DNA from: Serripes groenlandicus | Taxonomy: Eukaryota; Mollusca; Bivalvia; Cardiida; Cardiidae | Assembly: GCA_031761405.1 (NCBI GenBank) | Contig: JASEVX010000013.1 | Span: forward strand, 35,162,260-35,226,259 | Direction of reading: 5' to 3' | DNA: 64,000 bases | Shown here: in pieces, positions 45,151 to 56,425 of the stretch | How the letters are laid out: every line of letters begins with the position of its first letter | Numbering within the stretch: position 1 is the first letter of the stretch | Made by a program: the position numbers and the translations under genes | The notes under the pieces: model-generated | The model's database searches: none | Seen by the model: the letters and a program-made list of their open reading frames with translations, nothing else | What the model was told of the DNA's origin: nothing

Positions 45151-45754
45151 AAATAATTAAAATATTTTTTGTTGATACTGTTTTTCTTACCTTCCATTAT
45201 GTTATAGCTTTATTTGTTTATATTTCCTGTATATTTGCGTTGTCATATGACAACGTAAAACTGATATAACTATGTTGGATGTTTTTCGCTTTAACGCCAA
45301 ACTGGCATGTGTTCAATAAGAACACATGAATGCCAATATAAACATAATACTAGCAATGTTATTGACTTATTAGTAACGTGGTGGCGACAGGATATTGTGC
45401 AGGAGGAATAATCATATCTTATAAGTGACTTGCTATATGAAAGTAGAGTTAATATAACTCGAACACAGATTCTAAAATATATACATTTGATGTATTTCAG
45501 TACACTGCGCTGAAATAAGGTAGACACTGTACCTTCGTGAATGTTTGTATTACCCACGCTATGTATAAACATATGGTGAGGAAATTATGTTTTAAATTTA
45601 ATTAAAACACGTGTACACGAACGTCATAACAAGTTGATAAGGCGCACGTTTTGAGGTTTAACCTTAATAAGGGGAAATTTCCTATATTCAATATGGAAAA
45701 CAATTGGATGCAAATATACTACGGCCCGGCTCGTGAAATCCAGCGAAATTACAT
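45151..45754. other. Intergenic, nothing recognised
   Basis: No supported coding sequence before the exon-like segment. Confidence 0.4.
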
Positions 45755-45911
45755 AGAACGAAACAGAATACCATGCGGACATTTATGCTCATCCGGCCGA
45801 CTTCACATCCGTCAAAATCCAGCTGGTTTCCGAGATAACGACAATAACTGTTTCCTTTACAGTAAAAGCTGACAACCAGAACCTATCGGCTGCGAGTTTC
45901 TTTGCTTTAGG
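45755..45911 (+). CDS. Unassigned exon-like segment
   Basis: An acceptor-like ACATAG precedes 45,755. The open frame reads NETEYHADIYAHPADFTSVK, then IQLVSEITTITVSFTVKADN, then QNLSAASFFAL, and stops at a good phase-1 donor, TTTAG|GTAAGA. Alternating hydrophobic/Thr-Ser residues fit a beta-rich extracellular module. I do not recognise the family, and the competing frame (45,651-45,872) also stays open, so coding status is uncertain. Confidence 0.35.
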
Positions 45912-46091
45912 TAAGAATTTGTATCTCTCTCGTTTTCCCTCGAATAACATAAAAGAACACAGAAAATTTCATTATGGCGTTCTTGTAGTAAAAGATATAA
46001 AATCTAGCTATATTCTAAATCTGAGAATCAGCGATGTTTTCCATTCATCGACGGATGTTCGTGGCAATGGGATTTTTGTTTCACTGTCTAA

Positions 46092-46274
46092 TCAAAGATG
46101 CTCTTCGTGGTAAATTAATTGTTTCATTTCAATGCTACGCAGACCTGCTAAAGCCGTCAGTCCTTCTGACCAAAACTCATTCAGACTGTCAAAGATCAAA
46201 GCAATATTTGGTTGAACATACACCCTGTGACCCGAATCAGAGACAGGTATTATGTCTCCGCCCAAATACACCAA
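46092..46274 (-). pseudogene. Possible LINE polymerase fragment
   Basis: Minus frame VYLGGDIIPVSDSGHRVYV … FDSLNEFWSEGLTALAGL … IEMKQLIYHEEHL. The LG-x-IPVSDSGHRV stretch resembles a segment (VxDSxxHVGI) after the catalytic box in molluscan LINEs; the remainder is not recognised. Confidence 0.25.
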
Positions 46275-46939
46275 AAAAGAGTTGAATCACCGGGACTGAT
46301 CCTGTATGATCTAAGAAATAAATATGACCCTACGCATAAATATCACTAAAAGAGCACATACGAAAGTAAATCTATTTTAAGAAGTGTTCTTGGAAGTTCT
46401 GGAGTGCAGATTGTTTACACATTTTATGACGTAATATCATACGTTTCTGTTGCATGACATCCACTTCATTGTTTAGTGGTTAAACACATTTGCAATGCAG
46501 AGGGAATATTTAAGAATAATTGCTAAGCAGTTAAAACTAACAGCTTTTCAGACTAAGAGAACCCAAGATGAAACGTCCCCAGTGAATTCAAGAGACATAT
46601 CTAGTTTCCGTAAAAGGAAGTTTGAACAATTTTTCCAAAGCCTTTACTGGAGACATTTCCATGGCCGAGACGGTTAAATGTGGGCACGACGTGTGCTGTG
46701 TGCTCTGAACAGAATTTAAAAAAAATGTTTTTACGAGTAATAAAGGATGTGACAATCAAAAATGAATCTTAACAAGGCACACTGCATGTCAGGATCACTA
46801 CATTGCTTTAAAATAATCCTACTGCAACTAAACATCATCCAAGTAAGTATAAAAACATCTTCCAAAACTGTTAAATCTTAACAATTGGAAAATGCACGAT
46901 TGATTTAAATTTGAATAATCTAGTTAACACTTTAGAGAT
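46275..46939. other. Intergenic, nothing recognised
   Basis: A 60-codon frame at 46,495-46,677 (+) has no recognised motif. Confidence 0.35.
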
Positions 46940-48170
46940 CGCAGCTTGACATTTTGTCAGAAAGTGTGTCTTGATGATATTGCCATTGGCACTGAAAGAG
47001 TTCAGTCTTAAATAGCCCGTTCTCAGGTGAGCAATTCCAGGGCCTCAGTGCTCTCTTGTTTAAATATTAGGCTATTTAAAAGGAACAAGTAGAAACAGGT
47101 ATATTAATATAGTATTTGTAATCCAATTCTTTAATTTATCATTTAATTTAATTTAAAGACACTTTTATTTGCAGTTATTGTCTGACGTCATGTATTAAAA
47201 CAGCAGTCAATGATATTCTGCATCTAAGTTTTATTTTTAAACAGAATAGATTAAGAACATTCCATACAATCATGGAATAACAGTTCTTATGTTGAATACA
47301 GGAGAGAAAAATAATTGGGGCAGTTAGTGATATACCCCTTGGTCATTGGTACCTGTCTATTCAATGAAACTTGCATGTATCTTTGACCGTGGGGTAATAT
47401 TCTTTCATGCATACATACCAAAACAGTAAATGGATTGAGAGCAACCCGTTAAATCATAGAATCACAGCTGTTATGGTGATAATTGGAGAGGAAGTTCATA
47501 TATTGTAATAGCTTGTTGAAACTTTGTCAATAATTGTTATCTTGGAGAAGTAGAGGCCAAGTTCAAATATAGGTCATGTTTGGTCATAAACTAGGTCACT
47601 TTACCAAATTGAAGGAAATCTTGTTAGTCTAGAAACCACACTTTTCCTCCAGCAGCTTCAATCTTTTTCAGAATGTTTGTCTTAACAATATCTAGGCCTA
47701 GTAACAATAAAGGTCATGGTGGGTCAACATCTAGGACACTAGACTAAATTGGAGGAACATTTTGTTAAAACTCAGAAATTCTGAATGCTGCATTTTTAAT
47801 TTTAGCATGTTGAAATTTTGTCAGAATTGGTGTTGTGGTTAAATCTAGACAAAACAATAGATCATGTCGGATAAAAAACAACAAGGTCACTAGAAAACAT
47901 TTGAGAACAATCTTGTAAACACTCTTCACCTCAATGTTAGGTTCAGCATCTTGAAACTTTGTCAGAATGTTTGTCCTGATGATTATTGATATCTAGGCCA
48001 AGTTTAAATATTGGTCATGTAGGTGAGAAACATAAGGCGGAAAATCTTGTCAATTCTCTGAAAGCTGCTCTTTTAATGTTAGCATGTTGAAACTTTGGCA
48101 GAATGGATGTTTTCAACATTGCTTTTAATCAAGATAGAAAGTATGTCACTAGGCCAAATTGAAGGAAAAA
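46940..48170. repeat. Degenerate BIV160-like tandem repeats with GGTGAGC-type end
   Basis: Core TTGAAACTTTGTCAGAATGT, TTGTC…GATGATAT…TAGGCCAAGTT, GGTCATG…GGTCA, CTAGG…AAATTGAAGGAA recurs at about 46,950, 47,516, 47,665, 47,806, 47,950 and 48,084 (steps of roughly 135-150 bp), with strong divergence between units. TCTCAGGTGAGCAATTCCAG, GGCC…TGCTCTCTTGTTT at 47,023 is the end motif also found at 55,650. The unit resembles the widespread bivalve satellite BIV160; identity is from memory. Confidence 0.65.
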
Positions 48171-48333
48171 CTTGTTTTCATTATTATTATGTTTTACCTT
48201 TCTGTATTGAATATGTGTATGTTCAAGTGACAGCTTGTAAAATATTCCTTAATCATGGTAGTCACATACGTACAGCTTAGACCCATTATAGACACTGTGC
48301 TCGTGATTTGGCTTTGCATTTTTCATATTATTG

Positions 48334-48482
48334 CACAATAATAACGAGTTAATATTTCACGGTCATAACATGTGGATATTGCGCAGTCATAACAAGTTGA
48401 TATTGCACAGTAATAAGGCGTTAATATTTCACAGTCATAACAAGTTGATATTGCACAGTAATAACGAGTTAATATTTCAGAG
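48334..48482. repeat. 24-bp minisatellite with alternating A/B units
   Basis: GTTAATATTTCACAGTCATA-ACAA and GTTGATATTGCACAGTAATA-ACGA alternate, so the true period is 48 bp; about six units, bounded by AATAATAACGA and AGAGATCATC. Confidence 0.8.
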
Positions 48483-49479
48483 ATCATCATTGAATTTAAA
48501 GGTTAGGATCAGATTAATTTTGTCAAGTTATAATGAATTGGTAATTTGCACACAACCTACGTTGTACATACCATACTTTATGAGTTATATAGGAGTTATT
48601 TTGCGCAAGGAAATCAGGTATCAGCTCGACTTTTCAGAGAACATGAAAGCTATTCTACTCACCCTGGCGTCGTCGTCGGCGTCACACATTGGTTAAAGTT
48701 TTGCATGCGAGTACTTATATTTCACCATAGCTCAATAACTAATATGGCAATGGCAATGACAATGACAATGAGTTCATTTGTTTGAAGGCCACCGACCCTT
48801 ACTAGTACAAAATAAACAATCACAAAAACTTGCAAGTGTGTCCGTTCCAAGAAAGATTTTCTAATCTAGTTAAAAGGATGTCAATTTTGTAGAAGTATGC
48901 ATTGTGGGAAAACAGAGAACAAGCTTTAAAGCAATTTCACCCTTTTACACCACAAATATTAACATATGCATTTACACATACACATACACACATTTATATG
49001 AGTATGTAAACACATATGTACATATACATATATAACATATATACACTTACAAACACACCATTGAAAAGTTTACAACACATACTGATCTAAATATATTTTC
49101 TCTAAATTTTAATACATTCACATATGAGGGTAAGTTTACTCGAGTTGAATTCATACTAATGTAATGCAAAAGTAAATATTCTGGGAAAAGGAGCATAAGC
49201 CTTTCATCAAATTCACCTTTCACCACAGCACTCACCCTCCCTCAAGTTATAAATATTCATACATTTTATACAGAGTGTATCAACCTTGCGTCTGTAGATC
49301 ATAAAACAAATGGGTGACACTCAGCAAAAATGCGTCCTCGACCAGTGCGGATACAAGTCAGCCAGCACATTTGCGAAGTCAGATCTGGCTCCACACATAC
49401 TTCTTTCAAACTGCACTTAGTATTAAGCAAACGATATAAAAGGTATTCTGAACATAATTACGTTAGTGCTAAACAGTTT
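48483..49479. other. Intergenic with CA/TA-rich patch
   Basis: 48,960-49,060 is rich in ACACATA/ACATATA steps, and 48,742-48,770 has (ATGGCA/ATGACA)n. No supported gene. Confidence 0.4.
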
Positions 49480-50006
49480 AATACATTTATATCAGTTAGG
49501 TAACTACTATGTTTTGTTGTTGCGTGTAATAAGAAGGTTGCAACTGATTTTATTATGGTTTCGTTTGTTGTTGACATTAAAATGTTGAACTTTTGCCCAG
49601 AAACACGTGAGCACAACTTCTTTGGGATATATTGCTCACGTTGTTCTGCATGAAACCACAATTTGCATATTCTATTTACTCTTGGAATGTTACTATGCCT
49701 TCCAGTTTCTATTTCTAGCTCATGACAAGAAGTTCTAAAATTAACATATACAAATCTAAATGTCGATATATTAAGAACTTAAAGATACGGCTCATATTTA
49801 AAAGTTGATTTATATATTTTATAACATTCAAATTTTGCTTTTTTATTTATAGATTCAGACCACTTTTGTAGAAAAATATCTTTCAATCTATTGACAAATA
49901 AGGTCATACAATGCCGCTCATTTCCAACAGATTGATTGATCCATATGTATTTTAAATATGTTTGTTGCAGATGTATTTCATTGAAATCTTCTACAATGCT
50001 TCCCAA
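49480..50006 (-). pseudogene. LINE ORF2 C-terminal relic
   Basis: Minus strand: QKWSESINKKAKFECYKIYK, FKYEPYL, stop, FVYVNFRTSCHELEIETGRH, IPRVNRICKL, then YIPKKLCSRVSGQKFNILMS, TTNETIIKSVATFLLHA. This order (basic helix, NFRTSxHxLEIExGR, decayed Cys knuckle, FNILMS-NxxxIxxxAxFL) is the conserved C-terminus of a molluscan non-LTR element, a different subfamily from 12,372. One stop and a frame change; only the last ~170 codons remain. Confidence 0.75.
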
Positions 50007-50484
50007 CTATCACACCTATGTAAATAATTAAGTTCCATAACTCTTTCTTACATTTCTTTACATATTTCAGGAACTACTTGATGCATTGTATTGCAACTTT
50101 ATACAGCTTTACCCAACATTTATACCTATGTATATTATTAAGTAAGAGAACTGTATCCTGTATTTAATGCAAGTTATGGCCCTTTTAATACTTAGAAATT
50201 CTAAATTAAAGTTTTGGTGCAGCTACAGGAAAAGTCAATATCTTAGTAAATACTGATGCATTGCATTGAAACTTCATACAACCCTTTCCAATCATCAAGC
50301 TTATGTCAACAATTAAATACGCAAATTATGGCCCTTTTTTACTTAAAAATTCTAGTTCATGTTTTGCCTGCAAATATATCAAGAGTCCCTATTGCAGTAA
50401 CTACTTGAAGCATTGGATTGAAATGTTATACAACTCTGTTTAACTATCATATCTGTATATGAATAGTATATATTTGTTTTTAAT

Positions 50485-50745
50485 TGTTTTGAGTTTTTCG
50501 CCGCTTTAAACAATTATTCAGATATTTCACGGGGTTTACTGGGTAAGTTACCACACTACTGGTCCATTTATCCTGACCCCAGCCAGTCAATCGTAAAGCT
50601 AACACGGCAAAACTGAGCGCCAAGGAGGTCAGCTATTAATACCATTGTTAATGTATTTTGTATGATAAGGCCGGGATCGAACAAGCGACCTTCCGCACCG
50701 CGGCTGACGCTCTACCACTACAACACCGAGGCGGTCGAAATGGTA
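50485..50745 (-). mobile_element. SINE, nearly full length
   Basis: Tail TTCGCCGCTTTAAACAATTA, CACGGGGTTTACTGGGTAAG. Middle TCCATTTATCCTGACCCCAG, GAGCGCCAAGGAGGTCAGC. Head GCCGGGATCGAACAAGCGAC (reverse B box), CTCTACCACTACAACACCGA (reverse A box). Confidence 0.85.
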
Positions 50746-50999
50746 CAGGAAAAACTGAACGGATAAGGTTTGGCGATTTTACATACAGACAATGTGCAAA
50801 CTTATAATCTGCATTGGAACTTCAAGTAGGGAACCGTATACATGAATAATGCATTACACGTTTGTTATTCAAGCGTTTTAAACGTAAAGCACAAAGCATT
50901 CGTCTTGTATTAAAAAAATATATATTTAAATTACCGGAAGTAATGGTTCTGTAACAGTTTGATGATTAGGTAAAATAGGAAACTATTAAAAAACTGGGA
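50746..50999. other. Intergenic, nothing recognised
   Basis: No supported feature. Confidence 0.4.
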
Positions 51000-51095
51000 G
51001 AGACGCAAGTACTACCATATCAAAGTATTTGGTTTGACCTGATCGGGATTCGAACTATGGCGGACGCTCTAACCTGTACACCACCAAGCTGCTTA
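51000..51095 (-). mobile_element. SINE head fragment
   Basis: TTGACCTGATCGGGATTCGA, ACTATGG (reverse B box), CGCTCTAACCTGTACACCAC. A second weak head, GGGTATCGAACCCGAGACCG, lies at 51,205. Confidence 0.55.
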
Positions 51096-52536
51096 AAGCA
51101 CATATCTACTATTGATTATCTGTATCGTTGTTAGATCTTGACATTACCCCTTATCCTGCACTGTTCGTGTGCAACTGTTATACTAATCAGCTAAATATCA
51201 TAATGGGTATCGAACCCGAGACCGATTGCCGTTCTATACACCATTATCCTGCTCGTGGATATGTGAAGAGGAGCATATCCCAGCCAAATGTTGGCGTCAT
51301 GAATAAATGTCCTCTTGCATTGATGTAACTATCGGCGTCAACTCGTTTGGCCTTTCGAACGTGCAGCAGATGACTTTTGAAAGTATTTTGACAAAAGTAG
51401 ATATTGCTCATAGAGGGCAATTTCTCCGTTTGGCTGAAATGTGTTCAACTATATTAAATAAAAAGACCAATTTTGATGCAAAGCATCAACTTTGTCGCAC
51501 ATATATTTTAAGCATGACTTAAAGGAAGCAGATGCAGTTCAGTACATTTAAATAGCGTGTAAACAGACAAAATGTAAATATTTCGAACAAGAAGGCCAAA
51601 TGTCCCTTTTTTTTAAACAGTAAACACCTGGCTACCATATCATATAATAAAAGGTTACCAAGAGCAAGAAGGGTCAATTTTGACGTAGGGATTAGACGTT
51701 GTGTATGTTTCGATCTATGTGATGTTTAGCATGATAAGTTTAGTCATAAAATGATAAGTTAAGTCCTGAAACAATTTGGTATACAGTTTGCTTAACATTG
51801 AATGAAACTATAATGTGTCACACAAACTCAAGTTTGTTAACTTTTTACCAATAAACGTTTTTAAAACCTGCTCTAACTAGATCAATTAGAGAAAAAAATA
51901 TAGGTGCTTAAATATTAACATATATTAAGGTATAATGCTACTAGTTATAAGTTAAGTATGACACAAGCTTTGGAAGGAGAGCGCTAAGTCTATTTTCCTT
52001 CCAGTTTAGCAAGAAGTATGACTACAACAATTGGAATATATAAACAATCATTACGAAGTAATACAAATGTTTAAAGATATCTATGATCAAAATGAAACAT
52101 TTATGAAATTAAAAGAAAAAGTTTAGATGTTAACTCAACATATAGCAAGAATACAATGGTCTGAATTAGAAAACAGTATGGAGAGGAACGTTTTAAAGCT
52201 CAGACATACATCAGATTTTTATAAATAGGCAACAACATCCCCTGAATGTTGGGGCCGTAAACCACTCTATTAAAATAGCGTAACATAACGGTAGAAGACA
52301 TACGTATTTTGCATCTTGTTGTTTCTTAAATCAGTTAATTTATTGATCCTTAAAGTTTTTTGTTTTTTTAAACAGATTACAGAATTTTTCCTTTACAATA
52401 ATAATGTTGGTTGCTCCCTTTTCGATTACGTCACCCCATGGTACACAATTAAAACCTATCCCATACTTCACGCGGCGTCAACAATACTTTCATGTACATA
52501 TTATATGATCTAAACGTTTGCCCGTAACGCCGTCTA
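51096..52536. other. 1.4 kb intergenic
   Basis: 51,355-51,425 (GTGCAGCAGATGACTTTTGA … TAGATATTGCTC) may be a decayed piece of the CTGCAGCAGACGAC family. Nothing else was recognised. Confidence 0.35.
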
Positions 52537-52632
52537 TTTAAGGATTGATAGCGTTTCTTTGAAAATTTGCAAAATCGCGGCCAATCGTTAATACTGCATG
52601 AACGCACGAACAATAAGAATCAATCCTTATAT
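52537..52632. mobile_element. Short inverted-repeat element, TTTAAGGATTGATA family
   Basis: Ends TTTAAGGATTGATAGCGTTT and GAACGCACGAACAATAAGAA, TCAATCCTTAT. Contains TGCAAAATCGCGGCC and ATACTGCATGAACGCA, shared with 55,915 and 56,196. Confidence 0.7.
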
Positions 52633-52669
52633 TTATATTTTTCCCTTTTCATTACTTTATTTTGTTTCG

Positions 52670-52984
52670 ACCTTAAAGTGTTTGCGAACAAGTCTTTATA
52701 ACAATAAAGGGAACAAAACGTGTACAGAAAATAGAAATGGTAAGAGCATTTGTCGCCCTTGGTATGGAGTTAGGCATTCTTTTTTTCATCCGCACAATAA
52801 GTAGTCCATAACTAATTTGCAGAAAAATATTAGTATACCACGATCTTTTTTAATCATTTGATAGTTTATGCAACCTTAAAGTGTTAGCAAACAAGTCTTT
52901 AAAAACAATAAAGGGAACAAAACGTGTAGAGCAAATAGAAATGGTAAGAGCACTTGACGCCCTTGGTATGGAGTTAGGCATTCT
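52670..52984. repeat. Two copies of a ~113-bp direct repeat, 202 bp apart
   Basis: ACCTTAAAGTGTTTGCGAAC, AAGTCTTTATAACAATAAAG, GGAACAAAACGTGTACAG, CTTGGTATGGAGTTAGGCAT recur at 52,872-52,984 with about 92% identity by eye. Confidence 0.85.
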
Positions 52985-53619
52985 TTTCTTTTTATTTGTG
53001 TTCATATGCATGACCCATGTGAGTGGGCATAAACATGTGGTCACGGTGATTTTATGAATTACTTCCAGTTTAAGGTAAATATAGCGTCATAATTATTTTT
53101 GTGAGTTTTCTGTTAACATTTTCGAACAAATTGCAATGTCATCATGCGCTATTTTTGTTGAATTGCCAAGTTTTAAAGGATTGTTTTAACTTGCGAAAAT
53201 ACATGGCAGTCTGACAGTCTCCAATCATGTAATTTATTTAAATGGGTTTTTTAATACGTTATTCAATGTAGAGCTTGTTAGCGACAAATTACAATAACAA
53301 TATACTGTATCCTACATGTAGATAAAGATAACATAACAAATGATCAATATTCTGTAACTTCATGAAATAAATTGCGAATATTCTTGCAAAAGCCAGAATG
53401 TTGCCAAATATAACTGTTGTATAATACATAACATTTGGAAACAATACATAATTTTATACTATTCAGGTACAGTTTATTCTTAGTATTCATGAAAGTATTA
53501 AATTTATAGATAACGTATTATCATGAAAACGGTTTCGTTTTACTTTTGAAACTAATAAAGCAGAAAACTGCTTTGTAACAAACATGAACAAGTCTTAATT
53601 CTATATCATACACTGTAGA

Positions 53620-54783
53620 TATATTACTGTGGTTTAGTAATATTAATGGTGCAGTTGCTGAAAGTGGCAGCTCTGAAAGAATCTGCATGACTGATATGTT
53701 GTTCATGCCAGTGTTGAACCATCTGTGAGCAAGGAGGCACTTGATCATCATCCAAACTTATGTGTGTTTGCTTGTAAGGCTGAAGAGCTGTGTGTGGATG
53801 GTCCGGGAAGCTTGGTATTAGATGCTCCCTTGATCAGTGCGAACAGGGTGTTGCTAATTGACTTTTTCTGCGATGTGCTACATGCACGGCTGTATGACCT
53901 GATTGGTGCTTCATTGCTGTGGCCGCTCATGAACATGATATGCCTCGCTTCGTATCCTGCATTCTTCATGGTGTGTATGTATGTTGCGCGTAAACAGTGG
54001 GCTGTGTACCGTTGATGGAGACCTGCAGTAGCGCTTATGTTCTTCATGAACATTTCAAATGTCCTTTACGCCAGGGTCTTCTCAGTGTACCAAATGTCAA
54101 ATTGACATGAATTTGAAAGTGCATTATTCTCCATTTGGTTAAATAGCATCTTGGCATTGGTATTTTGTTTGCTGATAAACAACTTTAGGACTTTCACAGG
54201 ACCAAGAGCCCCTCCTGTTGCATATATTCTCTTTTCTTGTTTGCGCCAACTTGGTGATATTTTTCTTTGGTTTCTTAACTAAGAATCAGAAATTCGCCAT
54301 CAGAATTTCCTGAGCTGATAATGAAACTCCATGCCTCTTGTGATAAAATGGATGGCTATCAGGTACCAAGCTGCCTCTCTCAGAATAATTGGAGAGTTTT
54401 CGTAGCCTTGCAAATAATCCGATATTTTCTTGAGATCATCACACGAGACGATTTCCTTGTGCTGGGTGGGACGAGAAATTCCGGATTCTGTGCGACTTTT
54501 TAAGTGTCTGTCAAAGGTGCGATTACTTTTTGTGAACTCTGTGTCGCGTACAATATCAATATTCCTGTCGATATCCTTGAGATATCGATTGATCGCACTT
54601 CTTATGTTGGTCAACGTGTTGCGGTGGTATTCATTGGCTTGATGGGCTGGGAGAACTTTTCCGCGGTGACTGTTTTGCTTTGGAGTAGCTTCGCAGTATA
54701 ACTTTCGTAGTTTTTCAGCAAGATTCTCTTTAGTGACAGTGTAAAAATCTAACTCACCATAGTAAATTCCTTGTGCCAGTCTG
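53620..54783 (-). pseudogene. Crypton/KIAA1958-type tyrosine recombinase, catalytic part, broken
   Basis: Minus strand, after an acceptor TTTCTTTTCAG at 54,783: LAQGIYYGELDFYTVTKENL, AEKLRKLYCEATPKQ, TLTNIRSAINRYLKDI (core-binding), then SDYLQGYEN … WYLIAIHFITRGMEFHYQL. The RGxE here is the first catalytic Arg region. A TGA/TAA cluster follows near 54,300. The frame recovers as ATGGALGPVKVLKLFISKQN … FDIWYTEKTLA-stop and then MFMKNISATAGLHQRYTAHC, LRATYIHTMKNAGYEARHIM, FMSGHSNEAPIRSYSRACST, which carry the HxxR box (HCLR) and candidate nucleophile Tyr (RSY). At least two stops make it inactive. This DUF3504 class derives from Crypton DNA transposons. Confidence 0.8.
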
Positions 54784-55116
54784 AAAAGAAATAAAAATAT
54801 TAAGGGTTGATAATTTTTTATTTAATTTTTCATCCTGTCCAAAACCCGCCGCCAAAACTTTTTTATTATATCATATTTATCAATTATTAAACGGCATATT
54901 TTTGAAATAGAAAAAACACCCACCGCTAGATACGGGTGAGAATCTAAAAACACCTTTCTCTGACTTTAATGTAAACAAATATTTTTTTCAAAAGATGCTG
55001 TATAGTTATTTTGATAATTGGTTATAAAAATTATGGTACTTCTTTCAGAATTTTGTGAAGAACATTTTTGCCCATTTCGCACATTACAATCTAATATTGA
55101 TATTTTCCCACTCCTT
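54784..55116. other. Non-coding, inside the recombinase intron
   Basis: AT-rich. The acceptor polypyrimidine tract (TTTTATTTCTTTTCAG on the minus strand) lies at its left edge. Confidence 0.4.
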
Positions 55117-55200
55117 TGTATAGATCAAACTTGACGTTCATATTGTATAGCCCGCTAGGGATTATGACGTGATTGTTTATTAGCTAACCCGTCACATAGT
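55117..55200. repeat. Direct repeat flanking the 55,206 element, left copy
   Basis: TTTGTATAGATCAAACTTGA, CGTTCATATTGTATAG, TAGGGATTATGACGTGATTG. The right copy is 55,745-55,835 (TTTGTATAGATACAACTTGA, CGTTCATTTTGCATGAACCG, TAGGGAATATGAGGTCATTG). Confidence 0.7.
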
Positions 55201-55205
55201 TACAA

Positions 55206-55685
55206 GGTGAGCTTTTCTGATCGCCCTTCGTCCGTCATCTGTCATCTGTCCACAATTTATTGTGAACACGATAAAGTCTTAATTTATTATCTGATGTTTA
55301 CCAAACTTAAACAGTAGCTAGTTATCTATGAGAGTTCGGTTGCTTTCGAAAACCAAGTGAACACACAATAAAACTTCATTTATTTGTCACATGTCCTTTA
55401 CATTGACAATATTGACACATTGTTGGATGATGCAGATATTGAAAACAGAAATTATACCTTTACATTCGCTCCTGGAGAAGGTCAACGACCTCTCAGTATT
55501 TTTCTTATATGGCTTGAGTGAAAAAAATGTGTTTGTAGAAATATTCTTAAGGTGACCCTCTATCGGATTCATTCAGACATGTTGATTGGTCGAAAACTAT
55601 GTCCGCCAGGGGGCGGGGCTTATATGGCTAAAGTGAAAAAAAATCAGGTGAGCGATCCAGGGCCATCATGGCCCTCTTGTTTCAA
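55206..55685. mobile_element. GGTGAGC-bounded non-autonomous element
   Basis: Starts AGGTGAGCTTTTCTGATCGC, CCTTCGTCCGTCATCTGTC and ends CAGGTGAGCGATCCAGGGCC, ATCATGGCCCTCTTGTTTC. These two ends bracket many bivalve repeats that carry BIV160-like cores. Here the interior is unique and non-coding. Interior oddity: GTCCGCCAGGGGGCGGGGCT at 55,600. Confidence 0.6.
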
Positions 55686-55744
55686 TATTGCACTCCGATT
55701 GAATAAGGGCGACGTCATTTAACCAATGATATTTATATTCGCCT

Positions 55745-55860
55745 AGTCTTTTGTATAGATACAACTTGACGTTCATTTTGCATGAACCGGTAGACCTTTC
55801 ATTACCTCTGTAGGGAATATGAGGTCATTGTTTATTTCAATATAGCGAGACGTCACTTTA
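55745..55860. repeat. Direct repeat flanking the 55,206 element, right copy
   Basis: See left copy at 55,117. An inverted piece of it, CGACCGGTTCATGCAAAATG, lies at 58,288. Confidence 0.7.
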
Positions 55861-55914
55861 CCAATCATATATCTTAGGTCGAAAACATTAAAGTAATGAA
55901 AAGGGGAAAAGGTT

Positions 55915-56075
55915 AATATAAGGATTGATTGTTATTATTTATTTTGCGTTCATGCAGTATGAACGCTCGGCCGCAATTTTGCAAATTTTTCAAGAAGCGC
56001 TAGCGCGCTTCATGGATTTGCAAAATGGGGACAGAGCGTGAACGCACAACAAATAAAAATCAATCCATAAATATA
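55915..56075. mobile_element. Short inverted-repeat element, TAAGGATTGAT family, copy 2
   Basis: Left AATATAAGGATTGATTGTTA, TGCGTTCATGCAGTATGAAC; right GAGCGTGAACGCACAACAAA, ATCAATCCATAAATA. Its centre, AAGCGCTAGCGCGCTTCATG, is itself partly palindromic. Confidence 0.75.
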
Positions 56076-56140
56076 CGACGTTACAAATATCAGCTATTCA
56101 TTTAAACAAACGTTTGTTGTCGGTTACATTTCTTTAAAAA
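56076..56140. repeat. Direct repeat after copy 2, repeated at 56,361
   Basis: ATACGACGTTACAAATATCA, GCTATTCATTTAAACAAACG, TTGTCGGTTACATTTCTTTA is found again at 56,361-56,425 with two substitutions, so element plus flank were duplicated in tandem (285-bp step). Confidence 0.85.
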
Positions 56141-56195
56141 TAAATACTAAATTGCAGAAGATACAGCTAATTTTTAATCGAAATGTAAATACATG

Positions 56196-56360
56196 TATAA
56201 GTATTGATCACTATTTTGTCTTGCGTCGACACTGTATGAACGCAGAAGGGCAAGCTAGAATTTACCAAGACACTCTGGCGCGCTTCATGGAATTTGATTC
56301 CGTGCCCTAATGTGTTCATACAGCATAAACGCAAGAAAAAATGCTATCAATTCTTAAATG
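56196..56360. mobile_element. Short inverted-repeat element, same family, copy 3 (diverged)
   Basis: TGTATAAGTATTGATCACTA, CGACACTGTATGAACGCAGA on the left; TGTTCATACAGCATAAACGC, GCTATCAATTCTTAAATGA on the right. The long arms still pair. Confidence 0.7.
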
Positions 56361-56425
56361 ATATACGACGTTACAAATATCAGCTATTCATTTAAACAAA
56401 CGTATGTTGTCAGTTACATTTCTTT

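Noticed and set aside
53725..54642. Plus-strand frames of 60-96 codons
   Set aside because: Shadows of the minus-strand recombinase relic, which has clear family motifs.
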